From contig CM049320.1 of NCBI GenBank assembly GCA_026874595.1, positions 19,108,988-19,172,987 on the forward strand: a stretch of 64,000 bases of DNA, given 5' to 3'. The position numbers and the translations under genes were made by a program. Positions 51,401-62,939 of the stretch are shown here, piece by piece. The stretch comes from Sipunculus nudus. Its lineage: Eukaryota > Annelida > Sipuncula > Golfingiida > Sipunculidae. The notes beneath the pieces were generated by a model, which worked only from the letters and a program-made list of their open reading frames with translations, was not told the origin of the DNA and did not search any database. Numbering within the stretch: position 1 is the stretch's first letter; each line of letters starts with the position of its first letter.

Positions 51401-52212
51401 GATTTAAGTCTCTCAATCTCATGAATAGATTCTTTTATTTATTATGAAACATACCTGTTTAATGGAAGAAATGACAGTATCGTATAAGTGCACTATAATA
51501 TTTACTTTCAAAGACTGCCCCAAGATGATGCGTTCTTTCTACAAAGATGGTAAGGGAAACAGATCGTGCTATATTCCTAAAAAATCCTACCAAATCAGCT
51601 GGGAAGATGCCAGTTTACATTGCCAATTATATGGCACTGATCTTGTTTCAATAGAGACTTCAGAAGAACAAAAACACATCGAAGGAATGATAAGGAGCAT
51701 CCGGTATTTGAAGCCTAGTGGTTTGTACAGTAAGTGTTAATATATAAAGATACGGTGAGTACTATAAGTAAATATGTATATAATGGCATGACCAAAACAC
51801 ATGCTTGGACCTATGTAAATTCCTTCTAATTGCAAAATGAAATTTGTCTTTTTAAACATACCTGACAGGTAGTTACATCCAATGCTAAATCCATGCTAAC
51901 TGGGAAACTCAATTGGGTGCTTATTTGTTTTATTCAGTATATATTTTAGCATCACAATAGTTTATGGTTTCAGTGTAATATTCTTATTTGTTTTATATAG
52001 GTAAAAGTCAAGTGCGATTTTGGACAAGTGGAAAGAAAGAAGGATCCCTATGGTACTGGACACCAAGGAACATTCGGGTGGCACCTTCACGAATCTCCTT
52101 TGGGTTGGCCAAAACTGGCTACTATCTGGCCCTTCAAGTAGACCATGTCACAAGCGCATTGTCTTCAACGTCCTCTTCCGTTCTTGGATACATTTGTGAA
52201 AAGTCATTTTAG
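48437..52212 (+). CDS. Secreted PAN-like / sushi-like / C-type lectin-like protein, five exons
   Basis: Model: 48437-48479, 49912-50160, 50446-50547, 51514-51729, 52001-52212; all introns GT/AG and all junctions phase 1; 822 nt, 273 residues. The ATG has good context (ACGCCATGG). Exon 1 plus the start of exon 2 gives a signal peptide (MARVQICLLFLYVFG). Exon 2 is a PAN/apple-like cysteine module: CDFGAYF, SRLDCLSACVSVTGTPCQAV, MCAGVCTLLLGK, SCDTWECTSG. Exon 3 is short and begins CAPPEVSGEVV with GSTV, like the first half of a sushi domain. Exons 4-5 form a CTLD-like domain: FYKDGKGNRSCYIP, SWEDASLHCQLYGTDLVSI, VRFWTSGKKEGSLWYWTP, GYICEKSF. The inner cysteine pair and the EPN/WND calcium-sugar motifs are missing, so protein binding is as likely as glycan binding. 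A poly(A) signal follows at 52390. Confidence 0.88.
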
Positions 52213-52389
52213 GACATTTATTCATTTAAGTGTACGACCCACCCGAACAATTGAGAGAAAAAGATCCAATGGTGTAAATTAACGTTAACATTAAGGAACT
52301 AAGACGTTAACCAGTTAATTAAGATTCATTCGGAATCATGAATATTATACCATCTCTCACCCAAAAACAAACACACATGATGCGTGTAC

Positions 52390-52395
52390 AATAAA
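52390..52395 (+). terminator. Polyadenylation signal AATAAA
   Basis: AATAAA about 180 bp after the stop codon of the PAN/CTLD-like gene, the first canonical signal downstream. Confidence 0.55.
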
Positions 52396-52399
52396 ACAC

Positions 52400-55300
52400 C
52401 TTTTTTCCCGATGATCTTTCCGAAAATTCGTTCTTATGAAACTTTAAATGGATGACAGGACATATATTCGTCCTTACCAAATATTTTCCGTTAATACAAA
52501 TACTTCACTTGGATTTTTTTTTGGTAATTACGAGTCGCCAGGGTTTGAGACTGTTTCAGCAGTGTGATGTGCCGAATTGATTAGTTCTCCGTCGATGTGG
52601 TCGCTTCCGCTAAGGTGATAAAGCTACATAAAGTAGCTCAACGCTGCTCCATATATACCCATAGAAAGCGACTGAGCAGTTTATCCAAGAATATTTATGC
52701 GTTTACAATCATGTCTCATTTGTACCCGAGACATGCATTGTTCGTTGGCTTGGTCTAGTAGGTCAGGCCCAACAACTAAGCACATTCCTTGCATAGACAC
52801 CAGTGAGGTATCATTCATACGCCGCTTGTGCTCGAACAGGTTTAGGTGCAGGCAATTTCATGAGAGCCTTGAAATACCAATGAGCAGTTCATTCAAGGAA
52901 TTGCAGATTACGTATTACAAACGTTTTTAAAAGACAACTGTAGTTTATTGATTATTTATGTTCAGCACATTCGACCTCTCTGTTGTTATCCGCTATTTTC
53001 ATCTTTACCATCAGTATAAATGATGTGCAGTATATTCCTGACTAGCGTTTTCATTCTCATTTGTCCGATTCATTTTCGATTCCTTGTGTCTCTATTATTG
53101 TAACAGATATGTTCTTATCAGGAAAGTTCGATAATGGCCGTATAATTATTTTTATCTTGTAGCCTTGATCGCTCTGATTTTGTACCCCGCTTTTATAGTG
53201 GCATTACGGAAATAAATATTCCTTTCTCCAGCCAGTATTGTTACTCTTGTATTGATGTGCATTGCAAACACACTTTAAAAGTCGATTCATAGAGGATATC
53301 AGAAACTCTGGGTTTTGGTTGGCTATGTACAATTTGCGGAGTTTGCAAGAATTCTATTTTGATTGCCTAAATTCCACTGGAAGGCTATATTAGGTGTATT
53401 TACAGCATGGTTATTGTTATATAAGTAATACACTCCAACAAATCAACTCGATTATTCAACTATTTAAACTAGTTTTAACTACTGAACTAATTCAAACAAC
53501 ATATCATTAGAAGTCGTGCAGGCTCTGCTAAGAAGAAGCGGAAATACACCAGATTATCACCGTTTGTCACTGTTTATGATAATTACCATCATACACTTAA
53601 GACCTAGGCCTTTGGTGTCAGGATAAAGTTACTGCTGATATTGTTCATCAGTTGGTTATTCGCTCGATATCACCCAGTCTTCATTAAATAATCCTTTACT
53701 TATTTGGTGCTAACCATTTGGTGCATTTCATTTTTCAAATAGACTAGCAATGACCAATCCCCTTATGCAAATTATACAAATACCTAAATTTTATTAATAT
53801 TCAAATTAAATATAGGAACTTATAAAGACTAGGTTTTGTTGTTTCAGTCCGGACACGCGGGCCATGACAAAGGTAGTCCTATATTCATATAAGATTACAT
53901 AATGCACATTCATTCTAGAAAAAAATAAGGATCCATATTATAATTAAAACATGAAATTACAAAAAAAAGTCCTGTAAAAAAAGTCAATAACAAATACAAA
54001 GTTATAAACGAAGACTTGTTTTTTCTGCAAAATTTTGTTAAAATGTACGAAAATTTACAAAATGGTAATACATGTATACAGGTAAGGCTTCTTGTTTATC
54101 TCAATTTTAAGGAATATTTAAATAATCTTATGGAACTTAGACAGTTAAACACAACAATTTTAAGGAACACTAAATAAAATATGCAATAAAACTCATAACA
54201 AACCGTGGTCTAGTGAGTTCCTTAAACATACCGATCTTCTGATCAACACAACTAATGATACAACATTATTAAATACTGTTACATTTCCCTGACCATCTCA
54301 TTATCTTAACATATCCTGACCTGGCAATGCATTTGTGTCAATGTTATATGCGTATAGCACATAATCAGTCTGGAATGGACAGTCGGAAATCAGGATTTCG
54401 AAAAGTCACAATTTAATAAAACGTTTTCCTTTCAGTTACTTCAGTACTGCTTACTATCTAAAATACTTTTGAAATGCTTGCACAGTTATCTGTATTACAA
54501 AAAATGTTAATCTAGTTGATAGAGATACAGGTTAAAAAAATCGTTTTATTTTTTATTTTTCACCAGTCCTGTTTTCTTCAGATATTTTATGATGTTCACC
54601 AACAAAGGTACTATTCAATGTCAAGTTCACTCGTAGTTAAGGCAATGCCCCCATTTTAAACAGCCCCCCCCCCCCAACTAATATCTATGCACATGTCCAG
54701 TTTCAAGAAGACCCAGGAAATATTGTTTTAGTCACCTCACTCGCATGCATTCTCTGAAACAATGGCAGTGGTGATGGCAGTGGAAGGACCATAATGAAAC
54801 CATAGTATCCCCCACTTTCAGTCTGGCCATACAAAAAATATAACAAAATGGTTTAAAAATTTATTTAGTAATTATATACATGATGTGTTAGCACGGGGAA
54901 GTCATATGAAAGCTGATATGGGACAGCATTGATCATCATCGATCAGTTCAAGTTTGTTTAAAAGATTGCATATTTATATTTTGTTTTACTTGCTGGCACA
55001 CTGAAATAATGGCATTGTTCTTGTACTATAACAATGTATATCTGAGGTCTAAGTCAATGTAATGTACAGTTGCGGGCACCGTTCCATGCTAAATGAACCT
55101 AAAACATATATAGACTAGAATATCAACAGAAGCAGACATAAGCCCTCAGCCGAAAGAAGAGTGTGTATGGGTGGTAACTTATATGAACAATCTGTTCTCA
55201 TATAGATGTATATCTGTTCACGTCTCTAGTTCACGTCAAAAAACTGGAGTAGAGATACATGCTGCATCTTTGCATGTCTTGAATCAGAGATAATATATAT

Positions 55301-55640
55301 AGATCTCTGTGATGATAAACACAATGTAGGAGATTTCTGGTAAAATAAGATCAACACTTGAATGCACAAAAGATCCATGTTTGATCACGATAAAGATTGT
55401 GTTGTAAAACATATCACATGAAGAATTCAAGTAACTGTGTTTAATTCATCTGAGATGTCTCGCTCACAAAAAAACATTTAAAAGCACAACAATATATCAC
55501 AAAAATCAGTTTGGTGGCGCTGCCAAAGTGGTGCAGAAGTTACAAGTGACCAAGGACAATGAAGATATTTCATAACGCTCCATCCCATGGTTCCTGAGAA
55601 GTAAGCTCACAAGATTTTTTTTTCTATAAGTAACCCTAAG
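52400..55640. other. Intergenic; likely 3' flanks of both neighbours
   Basis: No exon pairs recognised. An open frame at 52697-52930 has no motif. A C-homopolymer lies at 54664-54676. The right part may be the caspase 3' untranslated region, which reads leftward. Confidence 0.45.
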
Positions 55641-55647
55641 ACCTATC

Positions 55648-55920
55648 AGCTTCTGTGGCTTAAAAATAGAGCACATAACTCAGAGCTGAGAGATCTTGAG
55701 TTTGAATCTCAGCTGAGGTGGAGAGATTTTTTCACAGTTAGTCCCCACCCAGGGTGAGCACTCTGTAGGCTTCATGGAGAGACTGTGCCCTACAGCAGTG
55801 TTTCACACAAATATAAGTCTGTTATTTGGTTGTTCCTTGTGTAATGACCCAGCAAAATGGGGATGGCACACATCTAGGGCCCACAGGAGTGGTCACAATG
55901 CCTGGTAAACACCAGTGCCT
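55648..55920 (+). mobile_element. tRNA-derived SINE, plus orientation
   Basis: The head shows a degenerate A box (TGGCTTAAAAATAGAGC) and a B box-like GAGTTTGAATCTC about 35 bp later, the spacing of a tRNA-type internal promoter. The body (CAGGGTGAGCACTC, ATGACCCAGCAAAATGGGGA, GGGCCCACAGG) matches the copy at 46325-46592. No poly(A) or simple-repeat tail or target duplication was confirmed. Confidence 0.78.
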
Positions 55921-56260
55921 CTGTGACCTTACAAACTGCATCAAGGTCATCCATATTTAAACTTGACCTACCATTCACAAGTTTTATCAATGCTGCAACT
56001 CTCCCTCGAATTTTTTCAGGTAATAGTGTTAACATCATTTTAGCATTATTACCTCTGTGACCTTGAAAAATGTGTCAAGGTCATCGATATTTGAACTTTG
56101 CCTAGCCCTTCATGCGGTGTATCAATCATTTTTTCATCAAGTTTGTTGACTGTTTTTTTCAATTTATTGCATTAACATAATTTAAACATGATCCCCTCTG
56201 TGACCATGAAAAATTCACCAAAGTCATCCATAATCAAACTTTACATAGGATTTCATGGGT
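55918..56260 (+). repeat. ~134-143-bp tandem repeat with AGGTCA half-sites
   Basis: Three units start CCTCTGTGACC at 55918, 56052 and 56195. Each carries TGACC followed about a dozen bases later by AAGGTCAT or a variant, an everted pair of half-site-like words (clearest: TGACCTTG then CAAGGTCA near 56058-56083). Confidence 0.8.
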
Positions 56261-56603
56261 TGCATTAATGGTGTATGATGAATGCACATCAATTTGTTTC
56301 TACGTTACTTAAAATCATATCTTTGGCAGACAGATGGACAGACAGACGAAAAGACTGAAGGATCCTCATCATTTCTATGTCCACCACCAACAGCGTCTTT
56401 GGCAACGGCTTGGGACAAAAATAAGCAAATGATGCTAAATGTCCACTGTGACTTGACCTTGAGAGGTAAGGTAATGGACATAACTAAAACAGTAATTGTT
56501 GTACAGCCTGATGAAGACTATGTGTTAGTTCTATTAGAATTAGATGACTTGGCAAGCGTTACAGTCACAGTCTGGTCATACTGAGAGGAAGCTTCTGTAA
56601 ATG

Positions 56604-59600
56604 TCAGCGGAAAAAGAATGATTTCTTCAGTCCAACTACCATCTCTGGATTCTGCCAATAACCATCCCCTCTACGGTAGTTTTGTGTCACATTATTGTTC
56701 ACCTGAAAAAAAAAATATTTATCAATTTGTTAAATTTCATAAAACTTTCTAACAGAATTATGTCTGTTACAGATCTTTGAATGAGATAAAGTTGAATTAT
56801 TTACTGATTAAACAAAACATGATTACGGGTGAAGCTGCCATCCGTGATTCAGACAAATAATTATTTGCAAATGGTGATCAAATGATGAAACATTTGTCTG
56901 CATGTAAATTAAAATGTGATCAAAGCAGTATAATTAATGATAAACTGCAAGATAAGTACAATATTGTATTTCTTAAGATCAGGTGAAACTGGCATAAAGT
57001 TAATAACTTGCATGGTGACAAGAACTTTGTGAGAGGGATGTTCTTTTATAAAATGTGTCTGTTTTTTTAAATATTTTGAAATCAAGGGGAAAATAACATT
57101 TTCAAAACCTGCAACAAGTATATGTAAGCCATATTTTTGTGGGAATATGTTAAACCAAGTGATAAAATTCCCAGACATTTCTGTTTGCTCAAGTACCAGA
57201 GACCCTATCTTAGCATGAAGTTTGTAAAGATAATTGAGTCAACCTACCATTGTCAACATATCTGCAAGATGCATGTCTGAAGCATGCTCCCTGAAAACTT
57301 TATCTATTTCATTGATAAACCAACTTCCTGTGATAGTGTTCCTGTATGCTGCACAATCTGCAGATAAAATAGAACATTCACCATAAAAAAATTATTATCT
57401 TATGACATCGAATCTTAAGGTGCTTACCCAAAATACTAAAACAACTGAACTCTTTCCTGTTCAGATTAAGTTTAGATTTTGGACAAATTCTGAGAGTCTT
57501 CATATTAACATGAAAGTAAATATCTCATTTGGTGTCTATTTCCTCTCTGCAAAATTTTCAAACTACTATATAGAGGGTTTGTTATAGAATCTTCAGAACT
57601 GAAAATAAATTTGCAATGTTTCTCCTACAAGAGCCTTACAAAAGAAGGGCACCGCAAAGCAGATCATCCCCTCACATGGGGCATAATTGGAATGTGTGTA
57701 TTACACAGTGTGAAAATGAGGAGGGCAGCTCTCAGGCCTTGAACTTTGACACTGTGACATGAAACTCAATAGGGTTCTGCATACATGGGTGGTTGAGCCA
57801 TATGAGCAAGATGAAAGTCTTTTTTTTTCAAATGGTTTGGCTTAAAATGGGTCTGCAAGCTTCTTCAAGAAGTAGGTCCTGTGGCAGTGACCTTTGACCC
57901 TGAAACCTCAAAATCGAGAGGGTTCTTCATCCATGGGTGGGTGAGTCATATGTGTAAAATGAAAGATTTTGATCAAAAGCTTAGGCTTAAATTTGGTAAA
58001 CAATCTTTTTTTCAAGAATTGGTTCCTGTGGCCTTGACCTTTGACCCTGATCCTCAAAACTAATATGGTTCTTCATGCATGGTGGGTCAGCCATATGTGA
58101 AAGATGAAAGATTTTGGTCAAACAGTTTGGCTTAAAATGGGTCCACAAGCTTTTTCCAGAAGTAGGCTCTTGGCTGTGACCTTTGACCCTGTGACCTCAA
58201 AATTGACAGGGTTCTTCATCCATGGGTGGATGAGCTATGTGCAATATGAAAGGTTTTGTCAAATGGTTTGGCTTAACATGGGTCCACAAGCTTTTGCATG
58301 AAGTGGGTCCTGTGACCTTGACCTCAGACCCTGTGACCTCAAAATCAAAAGGATTCTTCATCAAAAGCTGCATCAGCCATGTGCAATATGAAAGGTTTTG
58401 TCAAATGGTTTGGCTTAAAATGGGTCAACAACCTTTTTCAAGAAGTGGGTCCTGTGTCCATGACCTTTGACCCTGTGACCTCAAAATCAATAGGGTTCTG
58501 CATCTGTGGGTGAGTGAGTCATATGTGCTTGATGAAAGGTTTTGGTCAAACAGTTTGGCTTAAAATGGGTCCACAAGCGTTTTTTAAGAAGTGGGTCCTG
58601 TGGCCATGACCTTTGACCCCATGACCTCAAAATCAATATAGTTTTTTATCCATGGGTAGGTGAGCCATATATGCAAGATAAAAGGTTTTGGTTGAATGGT
58701 TTGGCTTGAAATCAATCCACAAGCCAATACCAGGTGGACAGACAGACGGGTGGTTAGACAGACACACAAACGGAGGTGTTACTATATCTCCTTTGCAACA
58801 TCATTGCGAGGGGATAATAAGGTAGTTCTGAGTGCATTCTAGAGTCACCCTAAAAGCCTATGAGGATTAAAGGATAAAATAGCTTAAACCAACATTTCAT
58901 TTTCCCCCCAACGCCCTATTCTTGATAAAACTAGGTCTTACGGTTTCAAAACATGCCACATCTACGGACGGACAGACGGACGGACGACTGACAATGGACC
59001 ACAACTAGAGCTCAGTTGACTTATAGTCAGCTGAGCTAATATTAATTGAATTCCATAAAATATGATACCCTGATGTATGAATTCAAGATCTAGACACACA
59101 AAGAAAACTTTTCCTGGATCTGGTTTCTACATAGACAGCAGACTAGGATTTCATGCATAGGTATTACAAAAAATAAACATAATTAACTTTCTAAATTCTT
59201 ATGTGGTGCGCCCTAACAATACATAATATGTTACCCCTACAGCTCCATCTTGGGTAAACTAAATAAAATCCAATCATACTCGCATCAAAATCCAATCCTC
59301 CATTTAAGTTTGTCAATGTCCCTGTCAGATGTCATTTAGGTAGAAAAGATCCTCATTACTGAAGGGAACATGAGTACCCAAAATGGTGCATTTAATGCAT
59401 TTGCATATCTTTTGACCTGTGACCTAATAAAAAATACATGAATTTTGCATGAATTTGCAATTTTCAAAATCAATATCATTTCCTGGTAAGATATCATGGC
59501 AACACCACAAAGTAGCCTAGTGACATTAAATATGTGTGGATCTTGCCAAAAATAAAATTTGGGCTAGATAATCTATTTGTTAGAAGTTAAAGTGAGTTTC

Positions 59601-60936
59601 ATGAAAATCCATCTAAGCTCAAGTAAGTAATCGTGGCAACACTAAAAGTTAATGGACAGATAGATGGGCATTTGTATAACTTTATACTTTCCATCACATG
59701 TGAAAACACTTACTTGGCTGAGTTGGAAAGGCAAACAAATAATGATCAAACTGATGCCTTCTGTCTTGGGAGGTATTAGGAGCTAAACTGTCCACATCTG
59801 GAGTTTCATGAGCCACAGATCTCAATTCAAATTCTCCAGGGTCATCTTCATCTGTAAAAATAGGTCAAAATATCAAATGACCTATTAAGGAAGTGGTGCT
59901 ATGGTGTAAAGCTTGAATAACAATGATGCCACAATATTTACTAAATTCATATGTGAACTATATATCAGGTCAAGTCAGGTAAACTTGCAGGTGAGTATAG
60001 TCCTTCAATATAGGGTTTTTATTATATCCAAGTTAGGCTTGTATTTATTTAATTGCTAGGTTCCTATTATCATAACTGCCAGGCACATAACACTTCAAGC
60101 ATGATTTATCATAAACAGATATCTGAAAGTTAAATTAGAGTAGCCTAGATTTAATGTTTACTATCTGTGCCTTATAACTTGGAACCTGGCAGAAAAAAAA
60201 AATTTAATTTCATCAGTCAGTTCAACACCTTTGAATAACACTCCCTGATGGTAAAGTAGAGTCACGTACTAGTTACTTCCACCAAAATGGTTATGTTTTT
60301 ACCGTCATTGGTTTGTTTGTTTGTCAGTCTGTAATTTTGTTGGCAACTTTACTTGAAATATTATGAATGGATTTTGATTAAGTTTTCAGGATAGCTTGGC
60401 AATGATGTAAGGAAGAATTAATTAAATTTTTGATGTGATCCATGTCACCATGTGGATCGAGGATTTTTTAAAAGAAAATGCTTCATTTCTGACAATGCCA
60501 CATGGGGGTCATGAGCTGCCTAAGTGGTGCTAAGTGTCAGTATGCTATATTTTCCTGCAGTGTTTATCAATAATTCTGACTGTACCATATGGCAGTAATG
60601 AGCAACCTTGGCAGAGGTCTGTCCTCTCTGAGTGCTCTTCTAAATGTTGATTATATCATAATTTTATCAGAGAAAGAATTCTAAAGTAAAAGTTTACTTA
60701 CCTCCTTGGCAGGCTTGGATAATGAAAATTTTGGGCTTATCTGCAAGGTGTTTAACTTTGTGAGCAGCAAAGGTGCTTTCAATCTGGTCACGGATGCAAA
60801 ATTTGAAACCATCTTTCGTACAAATATAAGGCTTGTTGTTTTCTGTTCCACCATGGGACATAAGAATAACAAAAATACTTTGGGTTTCTGGTTTATTTGC
60901 CATCTTTGCAAAATCCTGAAGTCTTTTTATTAAATC
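56604..60936 (-). CDS. Caspase, C-terminal four exons (p20 end and p10)
   Basis: Minus-strand exons 60936-60702, 59851-59714, 57357-57248 and 56702-56604 join in consistent phases (0/1, 1/1, 1/0, 0) and end in a stop. Exon 1 has the catalytic histidine in FVILMSHGGTEN and the catalytic cysteine in KIFIIQACQGG. Exon 2 is the inter-subunit linker: acidic DEDDPGEFE and TPDVDSLAPN (possible cleavage after Asp), then p10 start FDHYLFAFPT. Exon 3 reads AAYRNTITGSWFINEIDKVF, the p10 substrate-pocket region, with Tyr where Trp is usual but Arg kept. Exon 4 ends GYWQNPEMVVGLKKSFFFR. Caspases are cytosolic cysteine proteases cutting after Asp in apoptosis or immunity. The prodomain and first p20 exons are missing; they must lie beyond 64000, past the arrays. 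Initiator or executioner type cannot be decided. Confidence 0.93.
57741..58800 (+). repeat. ~145-bp tandem array with DR1-type motifs, in caspase intron
   Basis: Seven units are marked by GACCTTTGACC or a degenerate form at 57741, 57889, 58036, 58178, 58320, 58462 and 58608 (spacing 142-148 bp). Five carry exact TGACCTTTGACCC, whose reverse complement GGGTCAAAGGTCA fits a DR1 nuclear-receptor element. Units share TGGTTTGGCTTAAAATGGGT and ATCCATGGGTGGGTGAG. The array ends with CAGACAGACGGG and GTTACTATATCTCC, as in the inverted copy at 12165-12740. It lies wholly in the intron between caspase exons 2 and 3. Confidence 0.92.
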
Positions 60937-61552
60937 CTGCAAGAACAAATATCCTATTAGTCACTCCTGCCTGGAGTTCATTTAATGTACTTTCAAAAAA
61001 TGCAATTTGGGCTGAGTACCAATGTTCAGATTTCATAACCTACCCACAATGTGAAAAAAAATAAGTGAAACGAGTTAACAGAATAAGTTTGCAGTCAAGA
61101 AAACAAATATATCTCTCCCCTCCCCATGGGCCTTCCTTCCGCAAATTTTATGAAAAACAGTGTCTCCCCTCAACAATGACTCTCCATGATCAATCTGAGG
61201 AAAAAAACATGCACTACTTCCTATGTTAGTTAAGACAAGTGACCCATGGGTCATGACGCTCAGCTGACTGGGAAGAGATTCACAAAAGGAAATTTTATCA
61301 TCAGAATGGTAGATACCCATTTAACTGAAGCATCAAACAGATTAACCAACAGGCCAAGATTTAGTCTGTATTTATATATCTGAAAAATAGAGAAAAAATG
61401 TGTAAACTTTAAAAACTAGAATACGGGTAGCCGACAAGTGACTACTTGTATCTGCCAAAATCAGAGTGAAGTGAGGCATGGATTGAGTGGCAAGGGGAAA
61501 CAGAGTGAGGTATGTTGCATATTAGCATGGATGTCTGCAGCCTAAATGTGTA

Positions 61553-62900
61553 TGTTGGTTGTGCAACCTACCACAAATCCAGAAAGCTGTCCAAGTTGTA
61601 TACATATGCAAAATTTTAGGCAGAAAAGTCAAACCACTACATGGATAGGAGTGATTTTAGCCCACGGCAGACAAACAGACGCTGTGCAAAAATGGTTGCA
61701 GTTTTGTGTATGATAAAGACCTATATGAGATCTAAACACAAGCACAATTTTGGCCCAATCGGTCAAATGGTTCCTGAGATATTAGCTTGGATGTGTGCAG
61801 CGTTAACTAGAATGTAGGTGGCGCCACCTGTCATAAAATCAAGAAAGCTATCCAGGATGTATAAACCTGCAAAATTTTAGGCAGTTATGTCAAACCACTA
61901 CAGAGAAATGAGTGATTTTAGGCCACGGCAGACCAACAGACAGACGCTGTGCAAAATGTGCAAAAATGGTTGCTGGTGGCCCCTCCAGTTTTGTGTATGA
62001 TAAAGACCTATGTGAGATCTATATACATGCAAAATTTTGGCCCAATCGTTCAAACGGTTCCCGAGATATGAGCTTGGATGCCTGCAGCATAAACTAGAAT
62101 AAAGGTGGCGCCACCTGTCATAAAATCAAGAAAGCTATCCAGGATGTATAAAACTGCAAAATTTTAGGCAGATATGTCAAACCACTGCCAAGATGTGAGT
62201 GACTTTATTGCATGGCAGACAAACAGACAGACACTGTGCAAAAATGGTTGCAGGTGGTGCCACCAGTTTTGTGTATGATAAAGAGCTATGTTAGATCTAT
62301 ACAGATGCAAAATTTTGGCCCGATCAGTCAAACGGTTCCTGAGATATGAGCTTGGATGTCATCAGCGTGAACGTGAATGTAGGTGGTGCCACCTGTCATA
62401 AAATCAAGAAAGCTATCCAGGATGTATAAAACTGCAAAATTTTAGGCAGATATGTCAAACCACTGCCAAGATGTGAGTGACTTTATTGCATGGCAGACAA
62501 ACAGACAGACGCTGTGCAAAAATGGTTGCAGGTGGCGCCACCAGTTTAGCGTATGATAAAGAGCTATGTTAGATCTATATACATGCAAAATTTTGGCCAG
62601 ATCGGTCAAACGGTTCCCGAAATATGAGCTTGGATGTCATCAGCATGAATGAGAATGTAGGTGGCGCCACCTGTCATAAAATCAAGAAAGCTATCCAGGA
62701 TGTATACCCATGCCGAATTTCAGGTGAATTAGTCAATTCACTGCAGAGATATGAGTGATTTAAACCAAAGGCAGATGAACAGATGGACACTGTGCAAACA
62801 TGGTTACAGGTGGCGCCACCATTTTTTGTGTATGTTATAGAGCTATCCAAGGGCTACATTAGTATAAATTTTATTTCCTGATCAGTCAAACGGTTCCCGA
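61553..62900 (+). repeat. ~278-bp tandem array with GGTGGCGCCACC palindromes
   Basis: Unit starts at about 61553 (diverged), 61817, 62104, 62382 and 62660, giving spacing 264, 287, 278 and 278 bp. Each unit has CCACCTGTCATAAAATCAAG, GCAAAATTTTAGGCAG, CAGACGCTGTGCAAA and GAGATATGAGCTTGGATG. GGTGGCGCCACC, a perfect 12-bp palindrome, stands at the unit start in three units and a second copy occurs mid-unit in some. Confidence 0.93.
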
Positions 62901-62939
62901 GATATGAGCTTGGAAAGCTGATAAAATCAAGTCCCAGAG

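Noticed and set aside
61075-61320. Minus-strand frame upstream of the caspase as its N-terminal exon
   Set aside because: No caspase p20 or prodomain motif and no matching splice donor; it looks like repeat-derived sequence.
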